NCBI GenBank assembly: GCA_963730365.1
Contig: CAVSRM010000005.1
Location: forward strand, 682,001 to 746,000
DNA from: Fodinibacter sp963730365
GTDB taxonomy: Bacteria > Actinomycetota > Actinomycetes > Actinomycetales > Dermatophilaceae
Direction: 5' to 3'
Length of the DNA: 64,000 bases
Part shown: in pieces, positions 1 to 8,900 of the stretch
Layout: every line of letters begins with the position of its first letter
Position numbering within the stretch: position 1 is the stretch's first letter
Program-made: the position numbers and the translations under genes
The notes under the pieces: generated by a model
Database searches by the model: none
The model's input: the letters and a program-made list of their open reading frames with translations, nothing else
Told to the model about the DNA's origin: nothing

Positions 1-2
1 CG

Positions 3-1982
3 CTGGCGGGGGACTCCGAGCTCGTCGCCGCGGCTCGAGCCACCGTGGCACACGACTGGCGCGGCAACGCGCGGAGACGCCTGCCCCAGCTCGTCGATGC
101 CGTGCGGTCCCGTCACCAACGACAGGGGGACCTGGCCCAGTCCATCGAGCCGGAGCTCAAGGAGGCACACGGCGGCCTTCGCGACATGTCGGTGCTCCGC
201 GCCCTCACCGAGGCCTGGCTCGCCGACCGGCCGCACGGTGGGGTCGACGCCGCCTACTCCCTCCTGCTCGACGTGCGCGATGCCGTGCACGTCGTGACCG
301 GCAGGGGGAGGGACCGCCTCGGCCGGGAGGACCACGACGCGGTCGCCGCCCTCCTCGGCTACCCCGACGCCGATGACCTCCTCACGGCCGTCTCGGGCTC
401 GGGCCGCCTCATCGCCTACGCCCTCGACGGCACCCTGCGCCGGGCCGGGCAGTCCCAGCGCGCGCGAACGCTGCGCGTGGGTCCGCGCCGACCCCAGATG
501 ACCCCGCTGGGCCACGGCCTGTTCAGCAGCGACGGTGAGGTCGTCCTGGGGGCCGCCCGCCTCGCCGAGGTCGATGCCACCATGCCGCTGCGTGCCGGTG
601 TGGTCGCCGGGCGCGCCGGGCTCCCGATCGCCCCGGCCACCCTCGACAACCTCGCCGCGAGCGCCCCCGCACTCCACCAGCCGTGGCCGCTCACGGCCCG
701 CGGCCTCCTCGGGGACCTCCTCGCCTGCGGTCCCGGGCTGGTCACCGTCTGGGAGGGGCTCGACCAGGTCGGGATCGTCGACGCGTGGCTCCCCGAGTGG
801 GCCGACGTCCGCTCGCGCCCGCAACGCAACGCCGTGCACCGGCACACCGTCGACCGCCACCTCATCGAGACCGTGGTCAACGCCTCGGGTCTCGTTCGAC
901 GGGTCGCCCGACCCGACCTCCTGCTCATCGCGGCCCTGCTGCACGACATCGGCAAGGTCCGCGGGGCGCACGACCACTCCGTCGAAGGGGCCCGGCGCAC
1001 CGAGACCATCGTCCGGCGGTGGGGCTTGTCACCGCTGGACGTCCGCACGCTGGTGACCCTCGTGCGCGAGCACCTCACGCTGATCGAGCTCGCGACCCGC
1101 CGGGACCACCAGGACCCCGCCACGGTCGACGCCGCGGTGGCCGCGGTCGACGGCGACCGCGACGTCTTCGAGCTGCTCCTCGCCCTCACCGAGGCCGACG
1201 CCTCCGCCGCCGGGCCCGCGGCGTGGACGGACTGGAGGGCGACGCTCCTCGACCAGCTCGCGGTGGCGGTGCGCGAGCGCCTCGATGCACCGGCTCCGGC
1301 TGCCGGGGTCAGCGAGAGGGTCCGCGACCGCGACGACGGGTCAGCGCGCCTCGACCCCGGGATCGCCAGGGCGGTCCGGGCCGGTGACCCGTCGGTGCGG
1401 GTCATCGCCACCGGCGGCACCCACCGCCTCGACATCACCGACCTCGACCGGGTGGGCCTGTTCGCCGACACCGCCGGCCTGCTCGCCGCCGAGAGCCTCA
1501 CCGTGCGCACCGCGATCCTGCGCACGGTCGACGGCATCGCCGCGAACGAGTGGCACGTGGAGTCCCCGAGCGGGGTCGAGCCCGACCCGGTCCGCATCGC
1601 GCGCGGGCTTGCCCGGCTGGGCCGAGGGGACCGCGGACCCCTGTCCACGCTCGACCGGCGCCGCGCCCACCTTCCCCGGCCCTCCGGCCAGACCGGCCTC
1701 GGCTCACCGGGGCAGTCGCGAGCCCTCGTCGTCCCGGGTGCGAGCAGCGAGGCGACCGTGATCGAGGTGCGTGCCCAGGACCGGCCCGGTCTCCTCCACG
1801 AGCTCGGGGCGACGCTGGCAAGAGCGGGGGTCTCGGTGCGCTCGGCGCACATCGCGACGTATGCCGGTCAGACCCTCGACACGTTCTACCTCACCGGTCT
1901 CGACGGGGTGCCCCTGCCTCCCGCACGGGTGGGGCAGGCCGTGAGCCTGATCATCGACACCTGCGACGGCATCGACACCTGA
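3..1982 (+). CDS. glnD: [Protein-PII] uridylyltransferase, 5' truncated by window edge
   Basis: Bifunctional enzyme that modifies and demodifies the PII signal protein (adenylylation in Actinobacteria) according to nitrogen status. The open frame runs in from the window edge, so the N-terminal nucleotidyltransferase domain is only partly present and the GTG at 45 is unlikely to be the true start. An HD hydrolase domain is visible with HDIGK near base 945. A C-terminal ACT domain (VIEVRAQDRPGLLHELGATL) starts near base 1758. The stop lies 13 bp from the stop of the convergent G6PD-like gene. amtB-glnK-glnD followed by ffh is usual in Actinobacteria. A GTATGCCG word lies at 1859-1866. Confidence 0.93.
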   Translation: MAGDSELVAAARATVAHDWRGNARRRLPQLVDAVRSRHQRQGDLAQSIEPELKEAHGGLRDMSVLRALTEAWLADRPHGGVDAAYSLLLDVRDAVHVVTGRGRDRLGREDHDAVAALLGYPDADDLLTAVSGSGRLIAYALDGTLRRAGQSQRARTLRVGPRRPQMTPLGHGLFSSDGEVVLGAARLAEVDATMPLRAGVVAGRAGLPIAPATLDNLAASAPALHQPWPLTARGLLGDLLACGPGLVTVWEGLDQVGIVDAWLPEWADVRSRPQRNAVHRHTVDRHLIETVVNASGLVRRVARPDLLLIAALLHDIGKVRGAHDHSVEGARRTETIVRRWGLSPLDVRTLVTLVREHLTLIELATRRDHQDPATVDAAVAAVDGDRDVFELLLALTEADASAAGPAAWTDWRATLLDQLAVAVRERLDAPAPAAGVSERVRDRDDGSARLDPGIARAVRAGDPSVRVIATGGTHRLDITDLDRVGLFADTAGLLAAESLTVRTAILRTVDGIAANEWHVESPSGVEPDPVRIARGLARLGRGDRGPLSTLDRRRAHLPRPSGQTGLGSPGQSRALVVPGASSEATVIEVRAQDRPGLLHELGATLARAGVSVRSAHIATYAGQTLDTFYLTGLDGVPLPPARVGQAVSLIIDTCDGIDT

Positions 1983-1995
1983 CCGCGGGCCCGAC

Positions 1996-3378
1996 TCAGT
2001 CGGGGAGCCAGCCGGCCGGTCCGGTCGACCCCGCGACGTACTCCTCGAGCGGCACCGTGCCGTCGTCCCAGGCGGCGATGACCGGGGCCATGACCCGCCA
2101 GCACTCCTCGGCCGTGTCGCCCCGCACGGTGAGCAGCTGGCGGCCGTCGAGGATCTCCCCGAGCACCTCGCCGTAGGCCTGCATGCGCGGGGTGGCGAGG
2201 GAGGCCGTGAGGGTCTTCTGCTCCAGGTCGACGGGGTCCCCCTCCGCGTTCATCGTCAGGGTCAGGGACACCGCGCCGGGTTTGAGGTCGACGGTCAGCC
2301 GGTCCCCGGTCGACGGGCCCATGAACCCGCTCGGCAGGTGCGGCACGTCGCGGAAGTGCGCGATGACCTGCTTGCGCGGTGCACTGAGCGCCTTGCCGCT
2401 GCGCAGCACGAACGGGACCCCGCTCCACCGGCCGTTGACGACCTCCAGCGTCACCTGGGCCAGGGTCTCCGTCTTCCTCGACGCGTCGACGCCGTCCTCG
2501 GCGGCGTAGTCGGGCACCGTGCGACTCCCGATCCGACCCGCGGTGTACCGGGCCCGCCGCGAGGAGGCGGTGGGCGAGTCGCCCCACACCCGCGTGGCCC
2601 GCAGCACCTGGGCCTTCTGGTCCTGCAGCTCGCGGGCGTCGAGGGTGGCGATCGACTCCATGGCGAACAGGGCCAGCACCTGGAGCAGGTGGCTCTGCAG
2701 CATGTCCCGGAGCGCGCCCGCCTTGTCGTAGTAGCCGGCTCGACCCTCGAGGGCGAGGTCCTCGTCGTAGACGATCTCGACGCGCTCGATGTGCTCCGCG
2801 CTCCAGATCGGCGCGAGCATCCGGTTGGCGAAGCGCAGCCCGACGAGGTTGAAGACCGTCGCCACGCCGAGGAAGTGGTCGATCCGGAAGATGTCCTCCT
2901 CCGGGACCACCCGGTGCAGCAGGGCGTTGAACCGGGCCGCGGAGGCGTGGTCGGTCCCGAACGGCTTCTCCAGGGCCAGGCGCGTGGTCGCGGGCAGGTC
3001 GACCCCCTTGAGCAGCTCGCACACCTTCATCGTCACGGCAGGGGGCAGGGCGAAGAAGATCACGAGGGGTCCGTCGCCGCAGAGGGCGACGAGGTCGGCC
3101 AGCGCGCCCTCGTCGAAGAGGTCGGCCTCCACGTATGCCGTGGTCCCGGCCACCTCCTCGACCACTTCCGCGGGCGGTGCGGCGGTCTCGAACGCGTCCG
3201 TGAGCCGGCTGCGCCACTCGGCGGGCGACAGCTCGACCCGGTCGGCGCCGATGACCCGGACCCTCCGCCAGGGCTCGACGCCCAGGAGGCTGGCCAGGCC
3301 GGGCAGGAGCAGGCGTCGGGTCAGGTCGCCGCCCGCTCCGAGGATGAGCAGCGTCGTCTGCGGGGGTGGCGTCACCAT
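1996..3378 (-). CDS. zwf: Glucose-6-phosphate dehydrogenase-like protein lacking the active-site lysine
   Basis: 460 residues, usual length for the family. Family members oxidise glucose 6-phosphate with NAD(P)+ in the oxidative pentose phosphate pathway. The N-terminal nucleotide-binding loop is GAGGDLTRRLLLPGL. EKPFGTD, RIDHFLG and QSHLLQVLALFAME (catalytic His) are present. The canonical RIDHYLGK lysine, which contacts substrate phosphate, is Val here (RIDHFLGVATVFN), and the lysine of GDLAKRK is Arg. It may be a paralogue with altered substrate or activity. ATG start at 3378. It is divergent from ffh across an 85-bp spacer. Confidence 0.85.
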   Translation of the reverse strand: MVTPPPQTTLLILGAGGDLTRRLLLPGLASLLGVEPWRRVRVIGADRVELSPAEWRSRLTDAFETAAPPAEVVEEVAGTTAYVEADLFDEGALADLVALCGDGPLVIFFALPPAVTMKVCELLKGVDLPATTRLALEKPFGTDHASAARFNALLHRVVPEEDIFRIDHFLGVATVFNLVGLRFANRMLAPIWSAEHIERVEIVYDEDLALEGRAGYYDKAGALRDMLQSHLLQVLALFAMESIATLDARELQDQKAQVLRATRVWGDSPTASSRRARYTAGRIGSRTVPDYAAEDGVDASRKTETLAQVTLEVVNGRWSGVPFVLRSGKALSAPRKQVIAHFRDVPHLPSGFMGPSTGDRLTVDLKPGAVSLTLTMNAEGDPVDLEQKTLTASLATPRMQAYGEVLGEILDGRQLLTVRGDTAEECWRVMAPVIAAWDDGTVPLEEYVAGSTGPAGWLPD

Positions 3379-3451
3379 GCCTGCAGCATGGCACGCCCCC
3401 TCCGGCGACGCGGGTCCGAGGGAGGGAGATCGAGGATCTCCTCGCGACCGT

Positions 3452-3457
3452 TAGCCT
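3452..3457 (+). promoter_or_regulatory. -10 element of a probable leaderless ffh promoter
   Basis: TAGCCT ends 6 nt before the GTG start of ffh, so transcription would begin at or near the first base of the start codon. No Shine-Dalgarno sequence is visible. The same geometry recurs at several other genes in the window. Confidence 0.5.
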
Positions 3458-3463
3458 TGTGCG

Positions 3464-5077
3464 GTGTTCACCAGCCTCTCCGACCGCCTGACCGCGACCT
3501 TCTCGAACCTGCGCTCGAAGGGACGCCTGTCCGAGTCCGACGTCAACAAGACGGTCCGCGACATCCGTCTGGCCCTGCTCGAGGCCGACGTCGCGCTGCC
3601 CGTGGTCAAGGAGTTCACCCACAACGTGCGTGAACGGGCTCTGGGGTCCGAGGTCAGCGAGGCGCTCAACCCGGCCCAGCAGGTCGTCAAGATCGTCAAC
3701 GACGAGCTCGTGTCGATCCTCGGCGGCGATACCCGCACCATCCGCTTCGCCAAGCAGCCCCCGACCGTCATCATGCTCGCGGGCCTCCAGGGCTCGGGCA
3801 AGACCACGCTCGCCGGCAAGCTCTCCCGGTGGCTCAAGGACCAGGGCCACACACCGATCCTCGTGGCGGCCGACCTCCAGCGCCCGAACGCCGTGACCCA
3901 GCTCCAGGTGGTCGGCGAGCGTGCCGGGGTGCCCGTCTTCGCTCCCGAGCGGGGCAACGTCTTCGGTCACGACGCCGTGGCGAGCGGTGTCGAGGGCACT
4001 CGGTCCCACGGCGACCCCGTCGCGGTCTCCCGGGCGGGCGTTGCCGAGGCGCGCGCCAAGCAGCACGACGTCGTCATCATCGACACCGCGGGCCGGCTCG
4101 CGGTCGATGCCGACCTCATGCAGCAGGCCGCCGACATCCGGTCGGCCGTGCAGCCCGACGAGGTGCTCTTCGTCATCGACGCGATGATCGGGCAGGCCGC
4201 GGTCGAGACGGCCGAGGCCTTCCTCGAGGGCGTCGACTTCACCGGGGTCGTGCTCTCCAAGCTCGACGGCGACGCCCGCGGTGGAGCCGCGCTGTCGGTG
4301 GCGTCGGTGACGGGTCGGCCGATCATGTTCGCCAGCACCGGCGAGCAGGTCAAGGAGTTCGAGGTCTTCCACCCCGACCGGATGGCGTCGCGGATCCTCG
4401 ACATGGGTGACGTCCTCACCCTCATCGAGCAGGCCGAGAGGGCCTTCGACCGCACCCAGGCCGCCGAGATGGAGCGCAAGTTCCTCGCGGCCGAGGACTT
4501 CACCTTCGACGACTTCCTCCAGCAGATGGCCGCCATCAAGAAGATGGGCTCGCTCAAGCAGCTGCTCGGCATGATGCCCGGCATGGGCCAGATGAAGGCC
4601 CAGATCGACGCCTTCGACGAGCGTGAGTTCGACCGCATCGAGGCGATGGTCCGCTCCATGACGCCGTTCGAGCGCAACCACCCCAAGCAGATCAACGGCT
4701 CCCGCCGGGCCCGGATCGCCAAGGGGTCCGGGGTCACCACCTCCGAGGTCAACCAGCTCCTCGAGCGCTTCGGCGAGGCGCAGAAGATGATGAAGCAGCT
4801 CGCCAAGGGTGGCGGGGTCCCGGGCATGCCCGGGATGCCCGGCATGGGCGGCGGCGCGGGCAAGAAGGGGCGTCAGCAGGCACCCCAGCGACGGAAGTCC
4901 AAGTCGGGCAACCCCGCCAAGCGCGCCGCCGAGGAGCGGGCCGCGGCATCCCGCCCGTCCACGCCGGCCGGTGGGTCCTTCGGTGCCGGCGCCCCCGGCC
5001 AACCCGGGGGCATCGACCCGGCCGCCATCGACCCCAGCCAGCTCCCCAAGGGTTTCGAGAAGTTCCTCGGGAACTGA
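3464..5077 (+). CDS. ffh: Signal recognition particle protein Ffh with an insertion in the GTPase domain
   Basis: GTPase that binds signal sequences and 4.5S RNA and docks nascent membrane proteins on FtsY. 537 residues: N domain, G domain with P-loop GLQGSGKTTLAGKL near residue 107 and DTAGRL, then a Met-rich M domain (LLGMMPGMGQMKAQ, NHPKQINGSRRARIAKGSG) and a Gly/Met/Pro low-complexity tail. Between APERGN and GDPVAVSRAG there are about 15 extra residues (GHDAVASGVEGTRSH, bases about 3959-4009) compared with the usual APEPGN-x-x-GDPV. GTG start at 3464 fits the MFTSLSDRL family start. Confidence 0.96.
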   Translation: MFTSLSDRLTATFSNLRSKGRLSESDVNKTVRDIRLALLEADVALPVVKEFTHNVRERALGSEVSEALNPAQQVVKIVNDELVSILGGDTRTIRFAKQPPTVIMLAGLQGSGKTTLAGKLSRWLKDQGHTPILVAADLQRPNAVTQLQVVGERAGVPVFAPERGNVFGHDAVASGVEGTRSHGDPVAVSRAGVAEARAKQHDVVIIDTAGRLAVDADLMQQAADIRSAVQPDEVLFVIDAMIGQAAVETAEAFLEGVDFTGVVLSKLDGDARGGAALSVASVTGRPIMFASTGEQVKEFEVFHPDRMASRILDMGDVLTLIEQAERAFDRTQAAEMERKFLAAEDFTFDDFLQQMAAIKKMGSLKQLLGMMPGMGQMKAQIDAFDEREFDRIEAMVRSMTPFERNHPKQINGSRRARIAKGSGVTTSEVNQLLERFGEAQKMMKQLAKGGGVPGMPGMPGMGGGAGKKGRQQAPQRRKSKSGNPAKRAAEERAAASRPSTPAGGSFGAGAPGQPGGIDPAAIDPSQLPKGFEKFLGN

Positions 5078-5237
5078 TCGGGCCGGCCGACCGGCGTCCC
5101 GCCCGGCGCCGACCGCCCCGGGTTGCTCAGGACGTCATCGACTGCGCCCCGGCGTCGCGCTCCCGGGCAGGGGTCGCATAGCGTTGCCCCATGGGGCGAC
5201 GAGGGACTTCTCCGCAGGCGAAGCAGGGGCCGGCGCG

Positions 5238-6071
5238 GTGAGCGACTCCTCGGGCGGCAGCCTCAACGTCCTCGCCGTCGGCTCCGACGGGCCCAGGGTG
5301 GCCTTCCTCCACGGGCTCTTCGGCCAGGGCCGCAACTGGACCCAGATCGCCAAGGCCCTCGCGGGGCCGGACGGCACCGGCGCGCGCTGCCTCCTCGTCG
5401 ACCTCCCCGACCACGGCCGGTCCCCCTGGACGGATGACTTCTCCTACGAGGGGTATGCCGCGAGCGTCGCCGCCACGCTCGAGGGCGCCGCTCCCGGAGA
5501 GCCCTGGGTGCTCGTGGGCCACTCGCTCGGCGGCAAGGTGGCGATGGTGACCACCCTGACCCGCCCCGACCTCGTGAAGAGCCTCGTGGTCGTCGACATC
5601 GCGCCGAAGGACTACGGCGACCTCGACCGGTTCGTGCACTACATGGACGCGATGCGCTCCCTCCCGCTCGCCGAGCTCACCGACCGTTCCGACGCCGAGG
5701 AGCGCTTCTCCCGCGTCGAACCCGATCCGGCCGTACGCGGCTTCCTGCTCCAGAACCTCCGGCGCCACGGTGACACATGGGCCTGGCAGGCCAACCTCGA
5801 CCTGCTCGCGCGCGATGCCGCGAGGGGCAGCGACTCGCGGATCGCGGACTTCCCCGAGCTCGGACGGCCCCCGTACGACGGCCCGGTCGTCTGGCTCGTC
5901 GGTGGCGAGTCCGGCTACGTCACCGACGCCGACGACGAGGCGATGCGGGAGCTGTTCCCCCGCACCCGCCAGGTCGTCGTCAAGGGGGTGGGCCACTGGG
6001 TGCACTCCCAGGCGCCGGCGGTGGTCATCGAGACCCTGCGCCGGGTTCTCGCCGCAGCGCTCGCCGACTGA
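5238..6071 (+). CDS. Alpha/beta-fold hydrolase, YbfF/ABHD11-like
   Basis: 277 residues from the GTG at 5238. The frame stays open further upstream, but homology begins only at LNVLAVGSDGPRVAFLHGLFGQGRNW. It has the oxyanion HG motif (FLHGLFG), nucleophile elbow GHSLGGK, VVVDIAPKDY typical of YbfF-type esterases, and a catalytic-His region GVGHWVHSQAP near the C-terminus. Cytoplasmic, no signal peptide. Probably a carboxylesterase or thioesterase; the substrate cannot be inferred. It stands alone between ffh and an amidohydrolase. A GTATGCCG word at 5453 encodes Tyr-Ala. Confidence 0.85.
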   Translation: MSDSSGGSLNVLAVGSDGPRVAFLHGLFGQGRNWTQIAKALAGPDGTGARCLLVDLPDHGRSPWTDDFSYEGYAASVAATLEGAAPGEPWVLVGHSLGGKVAMVTTLTRPDLVKSLVVVDIAPKDYGDLDRFVHYMDAMRSLPLAELTDRSDAEERFSRVEPDPAVRGFLLQNLRRHGDTWAWQANLDLLARDAARGSDSRIADFPELGRPPYDGPVVWLVGGESGYVTDADDEAMRELFPRTRQVVVKGVGHWVHSQAPAVVIETLRRVLAAALAD

Positions 6072-6148
6072 CGGGGCGCGGGCCCGGGGTCCACCGTCAT
6101 CGGCGCAGCTCGGGGACCGTCCGGCGCGGGAGTGCGCCGGTCGGCCGC

Positions 6149-6154
6149 TAGGGT
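6149..6154 (+). promoter_or_regulatory. -10 element, probable leaderless promoter of the amidohydrolase
   Basis: TAGGGT is separated by 6 nt from the ATG at 6161, with no ribosome-binding site between them. Confidence 0.5.
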
Positions 6155-6160
6155 CGGTCC

Positions 6161-7246
6161 ATGGCACAGGTGCTGCACCTCACCGGTCCAGTCCTCCTGG
6201 GTCCGGACGACGTCCGCGAGCAGGCCTGGGCGGTCGCTGGGCGGGTGACGTACACCCCGCCCGTCGGTCAGCACGACGTCACGACGGTGGCGGGCTGGGT
6301 GCTGCCGGGGCTCGTCGATGCGCACAGCCACATCGGGCTCGACGCGCACGGTGCCACCGACGACGCGACGGCGGAGCGGCAGGCACTCGATGACCGTGAG
6401 GCCGGCGCGCTCCTGCTCCGTGATGCCGGTTCACCCGCCGACACCCGCTGGGTCCAGCAGCGCGAGGACCTTCCGCGCCTGGTCCGCGCCGGGCGGCACA
6501 TCGCCCGCACCAAGCGCTACATCCGCAACTTCGCGTGGGAGGTCGAGCCCGAGGACCTCGTCGCGCAGGTGCGCATCGAGGCCCGCTCCGGAGACGGCTG
6601 GGTCAAGCTCGTCGGCGACTGGATCGACCGCGAGAGTGGTGACCTCGCCCCCTGTTGGCCGGCCGACGTCCTCGCGCAGGCCGTCGCCGCAGCGCACGAG
6701 GAGGGCGCCCGGGTCACCGCCCACTGCTTCGGCGAGCAGTCGCTGCGCGACCTCGCCGCGGCGGGCACCGACTGCGTCGAGCACGCCACCGGCCTGGTCG
6801 ACGACACCATCGCGAGCTTCGCCGAGCAGGGGATCGCCATCGTGCCCACCCTGGTCAACATCGACACCTTCCCCAAGATCGCGGCTTCGGCCAAGGAGAA
6901 GTTCCCCGACTACCACCGGCACATGATCGACCTCTACGAGCGGCGCCTGGCGACCGTCGCCGCCGCCCGCGACGCCGGCATCCCGGTCTACGTCGGCACC
7001 GACGCCGGGGGTGCGCTCCCGCACGGGCTCGTCGCCACCGAAGTGGGGTGGCTGCGTGAAGCCGGCTTCTCGACCGTGGAGGCGCTCGACGCCGCCAGCT
7101 GGGGCGCCCGCGCCTGGCTCGGCTGGCCCGGGCTCGAGGAGGGGGAGGAGGCCGACCTCGTCGTCTACGAGACCGACCCCCGTGCGGACGTCGCCGTCCT
7201 CGGCGCTCCCACGCGCGTCATCCTGCGCGGCCGAGTCGTGCGCTGA
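6161..7246 (+). CDS. Amidohydrolase family protein (imidazolonepropionase-like)
   Basis: 361 residues of the metal-dependent amidohydrolase superfamily. The first metal motif is GLVDAHSHIG. A Lys-containing strand (WVKLVGDW), RVTAHCFGEQ, CVEHATGL and GTDAGGALPHG supply the remaining His and Asp ligands. A short beta-sandwich flanks the TIM barrel, ending in VILRGRVV. No signal peptide, so cytoplasmic. The substrate (N-acyl amino acid, dipeptide or xenobiotic amide) cannot be inferred. Its last 29 bp overlap the convergent TauE gene. Confidence 0.85.
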   Translation: MAQVLHLTGPVLLGPDDVREQAWAVAGRVTYTPPVGQHDVTTVAGWVLPGLVDAHSHIGLDAHGATDDATAERQALDDREAGALLLRDAGSPADTRWVQQREDLPRLVRAGRHIARTKRYIRNFAWEVEPEDLVAQVRIEARSGDGWVKLVGDWIDRESGDLAPCWPADVLAQAVAAAHEEGARVTAHCFGEQSLRDLAAAGTDCVEHATGLVDDTIASFAEQGIAIVPTLVNIDTFPKIAASAKEKFPDYHRHMIDLYERRLATVAAARDAGIPVYVGTDAGGALPHGLVATEVGWLREAGFSTVEALDAASWGARAWLGWPGLEEGEEADLVVYETDPRADVAVLGAPTRVILRGRVVR

Positions 7247-8162
7247 GCACCTGCACGTCGAGGCGGTGGAAGGCCCGGGCCCCATGGGCCCGTCGGATCC
7301 CCGCCCACCCGACGGGCCCGGCCACGGCCAGGACGACACCCGCAGCGCCGACCCACTGCGGCGGGGCCCCGAGCAGGGTGAGCCCCGTGAGGGTCAGCAC
7401 GATGGCGATGCCGCGCCGGGTCAGGGACGGCGAGACGACCGAGGAGAGGTGCGCACCGAGGTAGGTGCCCGGCATCCCCCCGAGCAGGAGGGGCACGAGG
7501 ACCGCCCACTGCACCCCCGTCACGAGCACGTGACTGATCGCCGCCGACATCACGAGCGGGATCGCCTGCACGAGGTCCGTGCCCACCAGGCGCCGAGCGG
7601 CCAGCGCCGGATAGAGCAGCAGCAGGCAGACCATGATGAGCGAGCCCGAGCCCACACTCGTCACGCCCACGAGCAGCCCGCCGCCCGCCCCCAGGAGCAC
7701 CGTGCGGACCGGCCTCGGCACGGGCGAGGCGTCCGCCGGTTCCGTGGCCGCTCCGCGTGCCAGCCCGACCCACACGCGCAGCACGAAGGTCGTGGCCGTG
7801 AGCAGCAGCGTCGCGCCGATGGCCAGCCGGAGGAGGTGCTCCTGCTCGGGCCCGGTCCCCAGCGCACGCACGAGCCAGGCGCCGGCGAAGGCGGTGGGCA
7901 CCGAGCCGATGGTGAGCAGCCCGGCCAGGCGCAGGTCGGGCGAGCCCCTGCGCCAGTGCACCGTGGCCCCGACACTCTTCGTGACCGCCGCCGCCACGAG
8001 GTCGTTGGCCACGGCCGCGGTGGGGGGAACGCCCAGGAAGATCAGCGCGGGGGTCATCAGGGCCCCACCCCCCATGCCGGTGAGGCCGACGACGATGCCG
8101 ACGGCGAAGCTCACGAGGAGCAGGGGGCCGACATCGGGAAGGGGCACCCGCCCATGATGCAT
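7218..8162 (-). CDS. Sulfite exporter TauE/SafE family permease
   Basis: 314 residues with about eight hydrophobic segments in two repeats. Each repeat carries the family Gly-rich turn: VGLTGMGGGALMTPAL at the N-terminus and GVTSVGSGSLIMV in the second half. TauE/SafE proteins export small oxyanions or organosulfur compounds such as sulfite or sulfoacetate. The substrate here is unknown. ATG at 8162, with an AT-rich inverted repeat at 8170-8188 directly upstream. One of three TauE-family genes in the window. Confidence 0.88.
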   Translation of the reverse strand: MHHGRVPLPDVGPLLLVSFAVGIVVGLTGMGGGALMTPALIFLGVPPTAAVANDLVAAAVTKSVGATVHWRRGSPDLRLAGLLTIGSVPTAFAGAWLVRALGTGPEQEHLLRLAIGATLLLTATTFVLRVWVGLARGAATEPADASPVPRPVRTVLLGAGGGLLVGVTSVGSGSLIMVCLLLLYPALAARRLVGTDLVQAIPLVMSAAISHVLVTGVQWAVLVPLLLGGMPGTYLGAHLSSVVSPSLTRRGIAIVLTLTGLTLLGAPPQWVGAAGVVLAVAGPVGWAGIRRAHGARAFHRLDVQVLSARLGRAG

Positions 8163-8169
8163 GCCAAAG

Positions 8170-8188
8170 AGTTATGTAATCAACAACT
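8170..8188. promoter_or_regulatory. AT-rich imperfect inverted repeat upstream of TauE gene
   Basis: AGTT-N11-AACT inside the only strongly AT-rich patch of this region, ending 7 bp from the TauE start. It resembles MarR-family operator spacing and may overlap the TauE promoter. No regulator gene is adjacent. Confidence 0.35.
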
Positions 8189-8223
8189 AAAGGTTATGTC
8201 TTGCGGAGTGGGCTTCTCGGCGA

Positions 8224-8254
8224 TTGGGCGGCCCGGTCCCGCTCTGGCAGAATG
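8224..8254 (+). promoter_or_regulatory. Candidate rpsP promoter
   Basis: TTGGGC at 8224-8229 and CAGAAT at 8248-8253, 18 nt apart. The segment CTCTGGCAGAATG (8242-8254) matches CTCTGGCAGACTG upstream of rplS with one mismatch. The transcript would carry about a 120-nt leader before rpsP. Confidence 0.5.
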
Positions 8255-8382
8255 ACCGGCTGTACCCGTCCGGTCGGAGCACGTCGTGCCCGCCGGACCG
8301 GACGCCTACACCGAGCATCCGGCACCCCGCGCGATCCGTGCGCGGTCTCGCCGCGCTCACCACACCAGGAGTGACCGCCACC

Positions 8383-8898
8383 GTGGCAGTGAAGATCCGT
8401 CTCAAGCGCATGGGCAAGATCCATGCTCCGTTCTACCGCGTCGTCGTCATGGACTCGCGCACCAAGCGCGATGGCCGCGCCATCGAGGAGATCGGCAAGT
8501 ACCACCCCACCGAGGAGCCCTCGGTCATCGAGATCGACGGGGAGCGCGCGCAGTACTGGCTCTCCAAGGGAGCCCAGCCGACCGAGGCCGTCGCCGCCCT
8601 GCTGAGGATCACCGGTGACTGGCAGACGTTCAAGGGCGAGCCCGGCGGTGAGGGCACCCTGAAGGTCAAGGAGCCGAGGACGCCGAAGAAGGACCTCTAC
8701 GAGGCCGCCCTCAAGGCTGCCGGCACGTCGTCCGAGGACTCCTCCACCGCCACGACGCCCAAGAAGCGTGCGGCGAAGAAGGCCGACGAGGCACCCGCCG
8801 CCGAGGCGCCCGCCGAGTCCGCTCCCGAGGCTGCCGCCGCCGGTGGCGAGACCGCTGCCGCAGGTGCCGACGCCGACACCGCGGCCGAGAAGGCCTGA
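8383..8898 (+). CDS. rpsP: 30S ribosomal protein S16
   Basis: 171 residues. The family core MAVKIRLKRMGKIHAPFYRVVV-like start lies at the GTG at 8383, with AGGAG at 8366-8370 about 12 nt upstream. A GTG at 8371 sits directly on that site and is less likely. The S16 core (about 85-100 residues) is followed by an Ala/Glu/Pro-rich acidic tail with a KKRAAKKADEAPAAE stretch, a long extension common in Actinobacteria. First gene of rpsP-KH-rimM-trmD, whose products act in 30S assembly and tRNA modification. Confidence 0.96.
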   Translation: MAVKIRLKRMGKIHAPFYRVVVMDSRTKRDGRAIEEIGKYHPTEEPSVIEIDGERAQYWLSKGAQPTEAVAALLRITGDWQTFKGEPGGEGTLKVKEPRTPKKDLYEAALKAAGTSSEDSSTATTPKKRAAKKADEAPAAEAPAESAPEAAAAGGETAAAGADADTAAEKA

Positions 8899-8900
8899 CC

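Noticed and set aside
1886..5002. 1038-codon minus-strand frame antisense to ffh and overlapping the G6PD-like gene in another frame
   Set aside because: Composition is that of a GC shadow, with no recognisable domain; both true genes explain the interval.
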